Source of the DNA: Flavitalea sp966112615
GTDB taxonomy: Bacteria; Bacteroidota; Bacteroidia; Chitinophagales; Chitinophagaceae
Assembly (NCBI GenBank): GCA_966112615.1
Contig: CBHWDO010000003.1
Location: 1-64,000 of the forward strand
Reading direction: 5' to 3'
Length of the DNA stretch: 64,000 bases
Part shown: piece by piece, positions 36,763 to 45,538 of the stretch
Numbering within the stretch: the first letter of the stretch is position 1
Layout: each line of letters opens with the position of its first letter
Program-made: the position numbers and the translations under genes
The notes under the pieces: generated by a model
The model's input: only the letters and a program-made list of their open reading frames with translations
Told to the model about the DNA's origin: nothing
Databases searched by the model: none

Positions 36763-37181
36763 AAGTATCCCTGGCTTGGCATCCAAAGATGAACAAGAGT
36801 TCTTACCAGTTCCACCATTTCTTTATAAGAATGAGGCTTGGTGACAAAACAATTTGCTCCCATATGATAGCATTTGTCACGGTCACGCACCGACGATGAT
36901 GTGGTAAGTATAATAATAGGTATATGCGAAAAGGATTGGTTCGCCTTTAATTCAGTAAGTATTGAATTACCATCTTTTCCAGGCATGTTGAGATCAAGCA
37001 GGATCATTCCTGGCAATTCTTCACGTTCAAAAGTTTTCATGTTTTCGAGGAGCTGATCCCCGGTACCAAATGCGTGGATATGTTCATTTCCGGAAAGTAC
37101 TTCCCGGAATGCATCTTCAATGAATTCCCTGTCGTCCGGATCGTCATCAACTATGATCACCTTGTTAGAATAATACTTCAT
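36759..37181 (-). CDS. Single-domain response regulator
   Basis: A 140-residue receiver domain without output domain (Rcp1/CheY-like). The acidic pocket is DDDPDD near residues 11-16 and the phospho-acceptor is the Asp in LLDLNMPG. The Thr switch is in ILTTSSS and the conserved Lys in VTKPHSY. It overlaps the histidine kinase gene by 4 bp (ATGA), so the two are translated together and very likely form one pair. Output must go through protein contacts or a further relay. Confidence 0.92.
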   Translation of the reverse strand: MKYYSNKVIIVDDDPDDREFIEDAFREVLSGNEHIHAFGTGDQLLENMKTFEREELPGMILLDLNMPGKDGNSILTELKANQSFSHIPIIILTTSSSVRDRDKCYHMGANCFVTKPHSYKEMVELVRTLVHLWMPSQGYF

Positions 37182-38761
37182 GCAGGTATGATTACTGTGA
37201 ATGTCGTGCCAACACCAGGCTGTCCGCTTGCTGTAATTATACCGCCATGGTGTTCTACAATTTTTTTACAAATGGCCAGGCCGATACCGGTTCCCTCATA
37301 TTCATGTTTGCTGTGCAGCCTTTGAAAAATCGTAAAAATTTTTTCTGCGTAACTATTATCAATTCCAATGCCATTGTCGTTGAAACTAATTTCCAAAAAT
37401 TTTTTGTTCTTTTTCGATTGTTTTAAAAGGTTTGGACATTTCTCATGGTACTTCCAGTAGATATTCAACACAAGAGGTTCATTAGGTTTGGAAAATTTTA
37501 ATGAGTTGCTGATAAGATTTTGAAAAAGCTGCCTCATTTGTGAAGGTATTACCACTGCTTCAGGTAATGGATCATATTCTATGTAAGCTTTCTTTTCTTC
37601 AATTTTATATTCAAGATTGATCAGTACATCTTCCAGTATATCGTTCAGATCATATTTCATAAAAGTCTTTTCATTTGAGATCACTGAAATAGATAATAGA
37701 TCGTTGATCATTTGCTGCATTCGAATGCTTGATTGCACGATCTTGGTTAAATAGATCTCACCTTCCTGTGTTAGCCTTCCTTTTTGTGTGGCCAGCAGCC
37801 TGTCACCAAAAGTTGAAATTTTCCTGAGTGGTTCCTGAAGATCATGGCTTGCGATATATGCAAATTCCTGTAAGCCTGCATTCGATTCCTGCAGCTTATC
37901 CACCAAAGATTTTTCTTCTGTTATATCAAGCGCTATTCCTATGACCTGTGCTACATTTCCAAATTCGTCATGCTTGAATATCGATTCATAATTTCTTACC
38001 CAGCGAATATTTCCATCGCTGGTGATGATCCTAAATTCAATGATCAGCACATCATTCTCAGTGAGATCTTTAAATTGTCCGGCCTTACCTGAAACTTTCT
38101 CCAGGTCTTCTTCATACACAATCCGGGAGAACAGTTCATCTCCCATGATATCAATTTCTTCCTGGCTATATCCTATAAATTGTAATGCACGTTCATTGAT
38201 ATAAATGATGGAGTAATTACGGATATCCATCACGTAAAGTATACCGGGAGTAGTATTGCTGACTTTTTGTGTGATAAGAAGTTGTTCATTGAGTGAGCTT
38301 CGGAAAATTTCAATATGAGTATTGATGAGGCGGGTTTCCAACCGTGCAAAAAATGAAGCAATGTCCGATGCAATTTTTACTGCATCGCTGGTGCTTGTTA
38401 CAAATGAAGGAAGAAAATAAAACAGTGTTTTCCTGCGCAGCAGATTGAAGTGAGTAATATCCTCCGCCTTTACATTGGTTTTTGATACTCCATGGATATA
38501 ATCATTCTGAATGCGTTGAACTGATATATCAATATACTGATCATGAGTTTCAAGAGATAAATGTTCCAACATTTCTATCAGTGATCTCATGCCCATGTTC
38601 AACAATTGTTCAAATGGAACATTTTGTAAATGAACAAGAATGGGTAGATCGATCTCTTTTGATAACTGAACCTGGTATTGCTGTATTTCATCAAGCTTTT
38701 CATTCAGAAGAAAAGCCGCATACTCAGGTAATGTTGAAGAAAATGCCGTTGAATGATCCAT
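37178..38761 (-). CDS. PAS-containing sensor histidine kinase
   Basis: A 527-residue soluble kinase. Residues 1-160 form a helical region of unknown type, and a PAS domain with a PAC tail covers about 165-285. The HisKA part holds AYIASHDLQEPLRKI, with phospho-acceptor His306, a sequence typical of phytochrome-like bacterial kinases. The HATPase has the N box (LFQNLISNSLKFS), G1 (DNGIGI) and G2 (GTGIGLAI). No transmembrane segment is seen, so it senses a cytoplasmic signal. The stop codon overlaps the start of the receiver gene. Confidence 0.92.
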   Translation of the reverse strand: MDHSTAFSSTLPEYAAFLLNEKLDEIQQYQVQLSKEIDLPILVHLQNVPFEQLLNMGMRSLIEMLEHLSLETHDQYIDISVQRIQNDYIHGVSKTNVKAEDITHFNLLRRKTLFYFLPSFVTSTSDAVKIASDIASFFARLETRLINTHIEIFRSSLNEQLLITQKVSNTTPGILYVMDIRNYSIIYINERALQFIGYSQEEIDIMGDELFSRIVYEEDLEKVSGKAGQFKDLTENDVLIIEFRIITSDGNIRWVRNYESIFKHDEFGNVAQVIGIALDITEEKSLVDKLQESNAGLQEFAYIASHDLQEPLRKISTFGDRLLATQKGRLTQEGEIYLTKIVQSSIRMQQMINDLLSISVISNEKTFMKYDLNDILEDVLINLEYKIEEKKAYIEYDPLPEAVVIPSQMRQLFQNLISNSLKFSKPNEPLVLNIYWKYHEKCPNLLKQSKKNKKFLEISFNDNGIGIDNSYAEKIFTIFQRLHSKHEYEGTGIGLAICKKIVEHHGGIITASGQPGVGTTFTVIIPA

Positions 38762-38887
38762 ATTTGTCGGCAGTTAGTACTCTAATTTAGTCAAATTCAT
38801 CAGCTACCGTAATTAATTGTTGCAGTGGAAGAATTTCTACAGCTGTTTTTTGATGGCATGAATTTTTTTCCAATTCTATTTAAAACT

Positions 38888-39109
38888 ATGGCAGATAAAC
38901 AAACACCCAATACCGATCATTATCCTAAATTATCTCCTGAAGACAGGCAGTATAAGAACCAGGATGAGTTTGATGATACGGTAAATAAAGCTAAAACGGA
39001 CATAAACAGGGGAGAAGTGACCACTCAGCGCACAGCCAGTGATGTTACGGTTCCTCCGGGAAATGAGAATCCGCATAATGATGAAGAAGTAAGAAAGCCC
39101 TCTGAATAG
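38888..39109 (+). CDS. Small hydrophilic protein, unknown function
   Basis: A 73-residue acidic, very polar protein without a known motif (MADKQTPNTDHYPKLSPEDR...). Start at ATG 38888 is preferred; the open frame from 38825 would add 21 hydrophobic residues that do not look like a signal peptide. The composition suggests an intrinsically disordered protein. Its stop codon lies inside a hairpin that also terminates the convergent aminotransferase gene. Confidence 0.6.
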   Translation: MADKQTPNTDHYPKLSPEDRQYKNQDEFDDTVNKAKTDINRGEVTTQRTASDVTVPPGNENPHNDEEVRKPSE

Positions 39110-39119
39110 AGGGCTTTTG
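39094..39119. terminator. Bidirectional terminator over the stop codon of the small protein gene
   Basis: AAAGCCCTCT (39094-39103), loop GAAT and AGAGGGCTTT (39108-39117) form a perfect 10-bp stem containing the TAG stop. It serves the + strand gene, and probably the aminotransferase on the - strand. Confidence 0.75.
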
Positions 39120-39120
39120 A

Positions 39121-40317
39121 TTATTTTGTTCGGCCAGGATACACTTTTAAAGCTTCTTCAAGTACATCCATGGCGGCCGACAGGTCTTCCTGTTTTAAGA
39201 CATAGGCCAGCCTGACTTCATTCTTACCACAACCAGGGGTATCATAGAAACCGGTTGCAGGGGCCAGCATCACTGTACATCCTTTGAAAGAAAAATCTTC
39301 GAGCAGCCACTGGCAAAATTTATCGGAATCATCGATCGGAAGGGACGCCATCGCATAGAAAGCGCCTCCCGGTGCAGGGCAAAAAACACCCGGCATATTA
39401 TTGAGCCTGCTTACCAAAATATCCCTTCTTTTCTGATATTCAGCCCTGGTTGCATTGAAATAATCATCCGGAAGATCGATGGCCGCTTCACCAAGGATCT
39501 GGGAAAAAGTAGGTGGGCTTAACCTTGCCTGCGCAAATTTCATTACCGCATCCAGAACCTCTTGGTTTTTAGTAACCAGGGCTCCGATCCTGGCCCCGCA
39601 TGCACTATATCTTTTAGAGATAGTATCAATAAGGATCACATTCTGTTCAACTCCTTCCAGCAACATTGAACTATGATGGGTCCCGGTATAACAGAATTCC
39701 TTGTAAGCTTCATCAGAAAAGAGGAACAGTTCATATTTGAGGATCAGGTTCCTGAGCATCTCCATTTCTTCTGCAGAATACAGGTATCCGGTGGGATTGT
39801 TTGGATTACAGATGAGGATAGCCCTTGTTTTGGGACTGATCTTTTTTTCAAATTCTTCCAGGGATGGAAGGGCAAAACCCGACCGGATATCTGATCTGAC
39901 CGGTATAACTTTCAGTCCAGCTGCTACGGCAAACCCATAGTAATTAGCATAGAAAGGTTCCGGAACGATCACTTCATCGCCTTCATCCAGGCATGACATG
40001 AAACCAAAAAGTATTGCTTCGGAACCACCGTTTGTAATGATGATCTGGTTCTCGTTTACTTTGATCCCTGATTTAGCATAAAAACCTACCAGCCGGCGGC
40101 GATAACTTTCATTTCCCGCACTATGGCTGTATTCCAATACCTTAATATCTGCATGCTTCACCGCATCCATCATCAGTTGGGGAGTCTCAATATCCGGTTG
40201 CCCAATATTTAAATGATATACATTAATGCCCTTTGCCTTAGCCATTTCTGCATAGGGAACCAGTTTCCTGATGGGGGAAGCCGGCATTTTTTCACCGCGG
40301 TGACTGATCTTTAGCAT
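39121..40317 (-). CDS. Class I/II pyridoxal-phosphate-dependent aminotransferase
   Basis: A 398-residue cytoplasmic aminotransferase of the AspC/AAT subgroup. The N-terminal substrate motif is VYHLNIGQPDIETP. The Asn/Tyr pocket reads CNPNNPTGYLYS and FSDEAYKEF, and the PLP-binding Lys lies in IDTISKRYSACGARIG. The C-terminal Arg that binds the substrate carboxylate is in NEVRLAYV. The exact amino acid pair is not determined by these motifs; aspartate or a related amino acid is likely. It is separated from the upstream DUF1573 genes by a hairpin at 40371-40399. Confidence 0.9.
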   Translation of the reverse strand: MLKISHRGEKMPASPIRKLVPYAEMAKAKGINVYHLNIGQPDIETPQLMMDAVKHADIKVLEYSHSAGNESYRRRLVGFYAKSGIKVNENQIIITNGGSEAILFGFMSCLDEGDEVIVPEPFYANYYGFAVAAGLKVIPVRSDIRSGFALPSLEEFEKKISPKTRAILICNPNNPTGYLYSAEEMEMLRNLILKYELFLFSDEAYKEFCYTGTHHSSMLLEGVEQNVILIDTISKRYSACGARIGALVTKNQEVLDAVMKFAQARLSPPTFSQILGEAAIDLPDDYFNATRAEYQKRRDILVSRLNNMPGVFCPAPGGAFYAMASLPIDDSDKFCQWLLEDFSFKGCTVMLAPATGFYDTPGCGKNEVRLAYVLKQEDLSAAMDVLEEALKVYPGRTK

Positions 40318-40370
40318 GCGTTGGTTTGAAAAACTTCAAAAAATTTACCTAACAGCAAATGTACATATAT

Positions 40371-40399
40371 AAAAAATGGCTGAGAGTTCTCAGCCATTT
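40371..40399 (-). terminator. Terminator behind the DUF1573 pair
   Basis: On the - strand AAATGGCTGAGA, a short loop and TCTCAGCCATTT end in a run of T. It lies between the second DUF1573 gene and the aminotransferase gene. Confidence 0.8.
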
Positions 40400-40439
40400 A
40401 ATTTTTTACCATTGAAGGTGAATTATTTCAAATGCTAAT

Positions 40440-40850
40440 TTATTGCTTTGCGTTTGAATTATCGGCAACCACTTCACCAGTGATCTTAAGTTCTACCGGG
40501 TTATCCACTCCGGCAACTTTTACATAGATCGATTTATTGAATGGTCCAACCGCAGCAGCATTGAATCCTGCAGTGATCTTGTCGGTCTTGCCCTTTCCTA
40601 CAGGAGGTTCAGGTTTAACCGGTGTGGTACATCCGCAGGAAGCAGTAGCTGATTCAATGATCACCGGCTTGGCGCTTACATTGGTGAACTGGAAATCGTG
40701 AGTAACGGGTACACCCTGCTTGATCTTTCCAAAGTTGTAGGACATTTCTTTGAATTTGATCAGTTCTTCGGCTTTTTTGCCGGTTGCAGTTTGAGCAAAC
40801 ATTGTTGCCGAGATCAAAATAGCAGCGAAAGCCAGGAGCATTCTTTTCAT
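40440..40850 (-). CDS. DUF1573-domain secreted protein (second of tandem pair)
   Basis: A 136-residue secreted protein with signal peptide (MKRMLLAFAAILISATMFAQ). One DUF1573 Ig-like domain shows the hallmark FGKIKQGVPVTHDFQF...ASCGCTTP. The domain is common in Bacteroidota, and its Cys-Gly-Cys may bind metal or form a disulfide; the function is not known. It follows its paralogue by 10 bp and clearly arose by tandem duplication. Confidence 0.87.
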   Translation of the reverse strand: MKRMLLAFAAILISATMFAQTATGKKAEELIKFKEMSYNFGKIKQGVPVTHDFQFTNVSAKPVIIESATASCGCTTPVKPEPPVGKGKTDKITAGFNAAAVGPFNKSIYVKVAGVDNPVELKITGEVVADNSNAKQ

Positions 40851-40860
40851 AATACTGGTA

Positions 40861-41301
40861 TTAATTGTGTTGTTTTAATATTGATACAGATGAGTTAAGT
40901 GGTGCAGAGGTTGCCGGCGCCCGGTAAACCATTCCTTTGATCACCAGGGTCTTTTGCTCATCTCCGTAAAAAATGGTGACTGTTTTATTGAATTCACCTT
41001 CTGCCGCAGCATTATAACCGACCTTGATGGTTGCTGATTTTCCAAGTTCAACCGGTTCACGGTCCCATTCGGGGGTGGTACAACCGCAGGAGGCAGATAC
41101 ATCTTTAATGGTTACAGGAACAGTTCCGGTATTCTTCCAGAGAAAATTATAGGTAACCGGCCTTCCCTGTGGGATCTTTCCAAAGTCGTGTTCCGTTGCT
41201 GACAAGCTTATGTTCAGCGATTTTGCCGCAGGCTGCTGCTGTGCGTTCAACAACTGAACAGACAGTACAAAAATTGCTGATATCAAAATTTTGCGGATCA
41301 T
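40861..41301 (-). CDS. DUF1573-domain secreted protein (first of tandem pair)
   Basis: A 146-residue protein with signal peptide (MIRKILISAIFVLSVQLLNAQ). It has the same single DUF1573 fold as the next gene (FGKIPQGRPVTYNFLWKN...ASCGCTTPEWDREPVELGKS). The two proteins share the whole length pattern but differ in most surface residues, so the duplication is old. Both are expected in the periplasm. Confidence 0.87.
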   Translation of the reverse strand: MIRKILISAIFVLSVQLLNAQQQPAAKSLNISLSATEHDFGKIPQGRPVTYNFLWKNTGTVPVTIKDVSASCGCTTPEWDREPVELGKSATIKVGYNAAAEGEFNKTVTIFYGDEQKTLVIKGMVYRAPATSAPLNSSVSILKQHN

Positions 41302-41452
41302 CTTTAATTGGTGTTCAAAATTAACCGATTAAACGATTTAATTACCCTGTTATTTTTTACACCCTTTAAAATTTAACAGGTACGGTATTTTCAGTTATTA
41401 ACATGGAATCCAGCACCGGAATGGTGTCAGGAAGTTTTATTGATTTTTCCTG

Positions 41453-41460
41453 TACGTTTG
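41453..41460 (+). promoter_or_regulatory. -7 box in front of the second fused E1 gene
   Basis: TACGTTTG fits TAnnTTTG exactly and ends 4 bp before the ATG at 41465. No TTG is seen at the usual -33 distance. As for the TetR gene, the mRNA would start at or near the first codon. Confidence 0.45.
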
Positions 41461-41464
41461 CGCA

Positions 41465-43846
41465 ATGGAAATGACTAACAATACGATGCTTTCCGATGAA
41501 AAGTTATCATTCGACCGCTTTCGCGAGGAAGTGTTGAATGATTACCGTATTTGTTGTGAAAGCCGGGAAGCTAGTTTACTGGGAAGAAAAGAAGTATTGA
41601 CCGGGAAGGCCAAGTTTGGAATTTTCGGAGATGGAAAAGAAGTGCCACAGGTTTGTGCAGCCAAATTCTTTAAACCAGGTGATTTTCTTTCGGGATACTA
41701 TCGTGACCAGACGATTGCATTTGCATCGGGACAGGCTACGATCGAAGAATTCTTCTCCCAATTATATGCAGATCCGGATACTGCAAATGATCCTCACAGT
41801 GGCGGACGGCAAATGAATTCGCATTTTGCCACCCCGGTTGTGGACAAGGATGGAAACTGGGTTGCTCTTGCAGATCAAAAGAATATTGCTGCGGGATTAG
41901 CTCCAACAGCTGGCCAGATGCCACGCTCATTAGGATTTGCCTATGCTTCAAAATTATTCAGAAATAACCCGGACCTCCAGAATCTACAACACCTGAGCAG
42001 GAATGGGAATGAAATATGTTTTGCCACTATTGGCGATGCATCCACTTCTGAAGGACATTTCTGGGAAACCGTAAATGCCGCTGGTGTGTTGCAGGTTCCG
42101 CTGGCTATATTTATCTGGGATGATGGATATGGCATTTCAGTTCCCAAAAAATACCAGACTACCAAAGGTTCCATTTCTGAGGCACTGAAAGGATTTCAGA
42201 AAAATGGCAATAGTAATGGACTTGATATCTACAAAGTAAAAGCATGGGATTATGCCGGCATGTGCGAAGTATTTGCCGAGGGAATCCAGAAGATCCGCGA
42301 TACACATGTTCCTGCAATATTTCATGTTGAAGAAGTAACGCAGCCACAGGGTCATTCAACTTCAGGTAGCCATGAGCGTTATAAGGCAGCTGAAAGACTT
42401 GAGTGGGAAAGAGAGTGGGATGGAAATAAGAAGATGCGTGAGTGGATCCTGTCCAATGCACTTGCTTCCGAAGAAGAACTGAGTGATATAGAAATTGCAG
42501 CGAAAGAACACGTAAAACAAAGCCGCCAGTCGGCCTGGGATAAATATATTCAGCCACTGAAGCGGTCAGTTGTCAGAACAATGGAGATTGCTGAACCATT
42601 GATCAGCACTGATCATAAAGAGCTTTACAGGTTCATGCAGGAACTGAAGAATTCCAGGGAGCCATCACGAAAGGATATCCTTCGTTTTCTTTACCAGGCA
42701 GTACAGGAATTTGGAGATGCACCTCAATCTGCAGAACTGGTTTCTTACTATAAAGAATTAAAACAGGAAGGTATCGACAGCTATGGATCCTATCTATACG
42801 ATGAGAGTTCCAGGAGCCCATTGAAGATCCGTGGTACCGAAGCGCAATATGCAGCTGATGCCCCGATGCTGAATGGATACGAGATCCTCAACAAATATTT
42901 TGAAGAACTATTCACTGCCAACAAAAAAGTTGTTGCATTTGGTGAAGATGTAGGAAAGATCGGTGATGTGAACCAGGGATTTGCAGGCTTGCAAAACAAG
43001 TTTGGAGATCACAGAATTTTTGATACAGGGATTCGTGAACTCACTATCATAGGACAGGGGATAGGAATGGCGATCAGGGGACTTCGTCCGATCGCAGAAA
43101 TTCAATACCTGGATTATCTTTTATACGGACTTCAGCCGTTGAGCGATGATGCAGCAACACTTCACTGGAGAACAAAAGGAAGACAAAGCTGTCCGATCAT
43201 TGTTCGTACCCGTGGGCACAGGCTTGAAGGAATCTGGCATAGTGGATCTCCATTAGGAATGATGATCAATTCCCTAAGAGGAATGCATGTGTGTGTACCA
43301 AGGAATATGGTTCAGGCAATGGGAATGTACAATACATTATTGCAGGGAAATGATCCTGCAATTGTAGTGGAGTCATTGAATGGATACAGGCTTAAAGAAA
43401 AACTTCCTGAAAACTTACTGGAATACCAGGTTCCGCTTGGTGTTGTTGATGTAGTGAAAGAAGGTACTGATATCACAATTGTATCTTATGGTTCTACTTT
43501 GCGTGTGGCACAGGAAGCAGCTGTATCGCTGGAAGCAAAAGGGATCTCATGTGAAATCATTGATGTGCAGACACTTCTTCCTTTTGATATTGATAAGGGA
43601 ATCCTGAAGTCTTTACAAAAAACAAACAGGATCTTATTTGTTGATGAAGACGTTCCGGGAGGTGCCACTGCATACATGTATAACATGGTGATGGAGCAAC
43701 AGGGAGGATATCGCTGGCTTGATGCCACTCCTCGAACATTGTCTGCAAAGGCACACCGTCCATCATACGGAAGTGACGGAGATTATTTCAGTAAACCAAA
43801 TGTTGAAGAGATCATGGATGTTGTAATGGAAATAGTGAAAGAATAA
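41465..43846 (+). CDS. Fused E1 alpha/beta subunit of a 2-oxoacid dehydrogenase (second paralogue)
   Basis: A 793-residue alpha/beta E1 fusion, about 100 residues longer than the paralogue at 12383. The alpha half has GYYRDQT, ADPDTANDPHSGGRQM, the TPP motif GDASTSEG and then WDDGYGIS, with Asp-Asp where most E1 proteins have Asn-Asn. The beta half from about residue 460 has VVAFGEDVGKIGDVNQGFAG, DTGIRELTIIGQGIGMAIRG, IAEIQYLDYLLYGLQPL and RTRGHRLEGIWHSGSP. It oxidatively decarboxylates a 2-oxoacid (pyruvate or branched-chain). No E2 or E3 gene is close. Methionines at 41471 and 41486 are possible later starts. Confidence 0.92.
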   Translation: MEMTNNTMLSDEKLSFDRFREEVLNDYRICCESREASLLGRKEVLTGKAKFGIFGDGKEVPQVCAAKFFKPGDFLSGYYRDQTIAFASGQATIEEFFSQLYADPDTANDPHSGGRQMNSHFATPVVDKDGNWVALADQKNIAAGLAPTAGQMPRSLGFAYASKLFRNNPDLQNLQHLSRNGNEICFATIGDASTSEGHFWETVNAAGVLQVPLAIFIWDDGYGISVPKKYQTTKGSISEALKGFQKNGNSNGLDIYKVKAWDYAGMCEVFAEGIQKIRDTHVPAIFHVEEVTQPQGHSTSGSHERYKAAERLEWEREWDGNKKMREWILSNALASEEELSDIEIAAKEHVKQSRQSAWDKYIQPLKRSVVRTMEIAEPLISTDHKELYRFMQELKNSREPSRKDILRFLYQAVQEFGDAPQSAELVSYYKELKQEGIDSYGSYLYDESSRSPLKIRGTEAQYAADAPMLNGYEILNKYFEELFTANKKVVAFGEDVGKIGDVNQGFAGLQNKFGDHRIFDTGIRELTIIGQGIGMAIRGLRPIAEIQYLDYLLYGLQPLSDDAATLHWRTKGRQSCPIIVRTRGHRLEGIWHSGSPLGMMINSLRGMHVCVPRNMVQAMGMYNTLLQGNDPAIVVESLNGYRLKEKLPENLLEYQVPLGVVDVVKEGTDITIVSYGSTLRVAQEAAVSLEAKGISCEIIDVQTLLPFDIDKGILKSLQKTNRILFVDEDVPGGATAYMYNMVMEQQGGYRWLDATPRTLSAKAHRPSYGSDGDYFSKPNVEEIMDVVMEIVKE

Positions 43847-43883
43847 CACCCCATCTTTTTAAACTCATCAACTTCTACAAAAA

Positions 43884-44177
43884 TTGATTTCCGATAAAGA
43901 AAGAAGATTTCTTCGTCAGTGGGAAGAACAGCGGAAGGGCGGAAAGCTCTCCTATGTTCTTCTCTATACTGTTATAGGCACATTTATAACTGCGATCGTT
44001 TTTTCGGTGGGAATGGTGATCTTCTATAGAGTAGTATTTGCTTCAAAGCCTTTCTGGATCATGGTTGCAGCAGCTTTCCTTTTTAGTTTGTCGCTGACTT
44101 TCTATTCATGGATATCCAGCGAGAAGAAATTCAGGAATATCATCAGGAGAGAGATCCAGGACCCGCTGAATCAATAA
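43884..44177 (+). CDS. Small two-helix membrane protein, unknown function
   Basis: A 97-residue protein starting at TTG 43884 (MISDKERRFLRQWEEQRKGG); no ATG occurs before the first helix. Hydrophobic segments are at about residues 23-48 and 54-75, with charged ends in the cytoplasm (KKFRNIIRREIQDP). It lies 37 bp downstream of the E1 gene on the same strand and may be co-transcribed. No family recognised. Confidence 0.65.
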   Translation: MISDKERRFLRQWEEQRKGGKLSYVLLYTVIGTFITAIVFSVGMVIFYRVVFASKPFWIMVAAAFLFSLSLTFYSWISSEKKFRNIIRREIQDPLNQ

Positions 44178-44186
44178 GAAATAAAA

Positions 44187-44218
44187 ATCCGGCTGACATT
44201 TGGAATGCTCAGCCGGAT
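44187..44218 (-). terminator. Terminator of yebC
   Basis: The stem ATCCGGCTGA against TCAGCCGGAT, with a 12-nt loop, is followed on the - strand by TTTTTATTT. On the + strand the T run is weak, so it mainly serves yebC. Confidence 0.75.
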
Positions 44219-44234
44219 CATTTGTTTGTATACA

Positions 44235-44957
44235 TTAAGCAAGGTTGTGAAACACTTTCTGCACATCATCATCCTGCTCCAGTTTATCCACCAGTTTCAA
44301 AACTTCCTGTGCCTGTTCTTCACTCAATTCTACAGTAGTTGATGGGATCCATTCAACTTCAGCACTGATAGGAGTAAGGTTCTTTTCTTCCAGGGCTTTC
44401 TGCATGTTTCCGAAATCAGTGAATCCGCAACGAATCACCAAAACTGTTTCATCGTTTTCACCTGTTCCTTCACCTAATTCTTCCAGGCCGAAATCAATCA
44501 GTTCAAGTTCCAGGTCGTCGGGGTTTAAACCTTCCGGCTTCAACTTGAAAACACCCATTTTTTTAAACTGGAAACTTACACTTCCACTGGTGCCAAGGCT
44601 TCCACCTCCTTTATTGAAGATCGAACGAAGATTTGCTACGGTACGGGTTGGATTATCGGTAGCTGTTTCACAAAGTATGGCGATTCCGTGAGGGCCATAT
44701 CCTTCATACAGGATCTCTTCGTAGTTATCCATTTCTTTACCCTGCGCACGTTTGATAGCAGCTTCCACACGATCCTTCGGCATGTTCACAGCCTTTGCGT
44801 TCTGGAAACAGCGGCGAAGTGCAGGATTAGTATTCGGGTCGGGACCACCGGCTTTCACAGCAATTGCGATCTCTTTCCCGATCCTGGTAAACTGCTTGGC
44901 CATCCTGTCCCAACGGGCAAACATAGTGGCTTTACGGACTTCAAATATTCGACCCAT
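44235..44957 (-). CDS. YebC/PmpR-family protein (DUF28)
   Basis: A 240-residue cytoplasmic protein with the family start GRIFEVRKATMFARWDRMAKQFTRIGKEI and the typical block NPALRRCFQNAKAVNMPKDRVEAAIKRAQG. Three domains fit the family length. Members are described as transcription regulators and more recently as translation factors that act at proline-rich or otherwise stalling sequences. It is a single-gene unit with its own terminator. Confidence 0.93.
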   Translation of the reverse strand: MGRIFEVRKATMFARWDRMAKQFTRIGKEIAIAVKAGGPDPNTNPALRRCFQNAKAVNMPKDRVEAAIKRAQGKEMDNYEEILYEGYGPHGIAILCETATDNPTRTVANLRSIFNKGGGSLGTSGSVSFQFKKMGVFKLKPEGLNPDDLELELIDFGLEELGEGTGENDETVLVIRCGFTDFGNMQKALEEKNLTPISAEVEWIPSTTVELSEEQAQEVLKLVDKLEQDDDVQKVFHNLA

Positions 44958-45011
44958 GTTTTAATTTATTGAGGTGCAAATTTAGAGAAGTTCAGCCTTA
45001 ATTGGAAAGAA

Positions 45012-45455
45012 TTATATCTCCGAGATCCTGGCCTGGTAAAACAGTACAGGTGCATGCGGTTTTCTTTGTGCGATCCAGAAATGATTGATCTCTTCCATGG
45101 AAAGTTCCATGCTGGAAAATGCGAGTTCATATTCTGTATGACCGGTATTGACTTGGAGGAAAGGCTTTTTATCGAACTGGTCGGCCACTTTTTCAATCAG
45201 ATCAATGCCGTTTTCATAATCAGTACCGAACACCTGGATGAAAAAAGTAAATCCATAAACAGAACGATCCTGCGGTGGAGCTACAGGATAGTTTTTATGT
45301 TGATTATCGGATCCGAACCGGAAGAGTTGAAGACTTATTTGCGTTCCTTTCTGTTTCTTTTTTTCCGGTCCTATGATCACTGAGATCTTTTTTGAACCCT
45401 GTGAAAGTTCATTAAGAATGGATTCGCTGATCTTATGTAAAATATCTGTGAGCAT
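45012..45455 (-). CDS. Pvc16/DUF4255 N-terminal-like protein
   Basis: A 147-residue protein. The beginning (MLTDILHKISESILNELSQG) and the end (LSMEEINHFWIAQRKPHAPVLFYQARISEI) follow the pattern of the Pvc16 N-terminal domain (DUF4255), in which an LS.EE...LW motif is followed by P...Y..R. In contractile injection systems that protein is a tail cap/terminator component. Here it stands alone between yebC and an amino-acid permease, with no other injection-system gene in the window. The match is by eye and moderate. Confidence 0.45.
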   Translation of the reverse strand: MLTDILHKISESILNELSQGSKKISVIIGPEKKKQKGTQISLQLFRFGSDNQHKNYPVAPPQDRSVYGFTFFIQVFGTDYENGIDLIEKVADQFDKKPFLQVNTGHTEYELAFSSMELSMEEINHFWIAQRKPHAPVLFYQARISEI

Positions 45456-45490
45456 AGCCTTGCTTTGATTTAAGTTACAACTTAATGCAT

Positions 45491-45517
45491 AAAAAAACCG
45501 CCCCTTTTGAGGGCGGT
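45491..45517 (-). terminator. Terminator of the amino-acid permease gene
   Basis: ACCGCCC, a 7-nt loop and GGGCGGT, followed on the - strand by seven T. Confidence 0.88.
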
Positions 45518-45538
45518 CATATTAAGCAGTGATAATGA

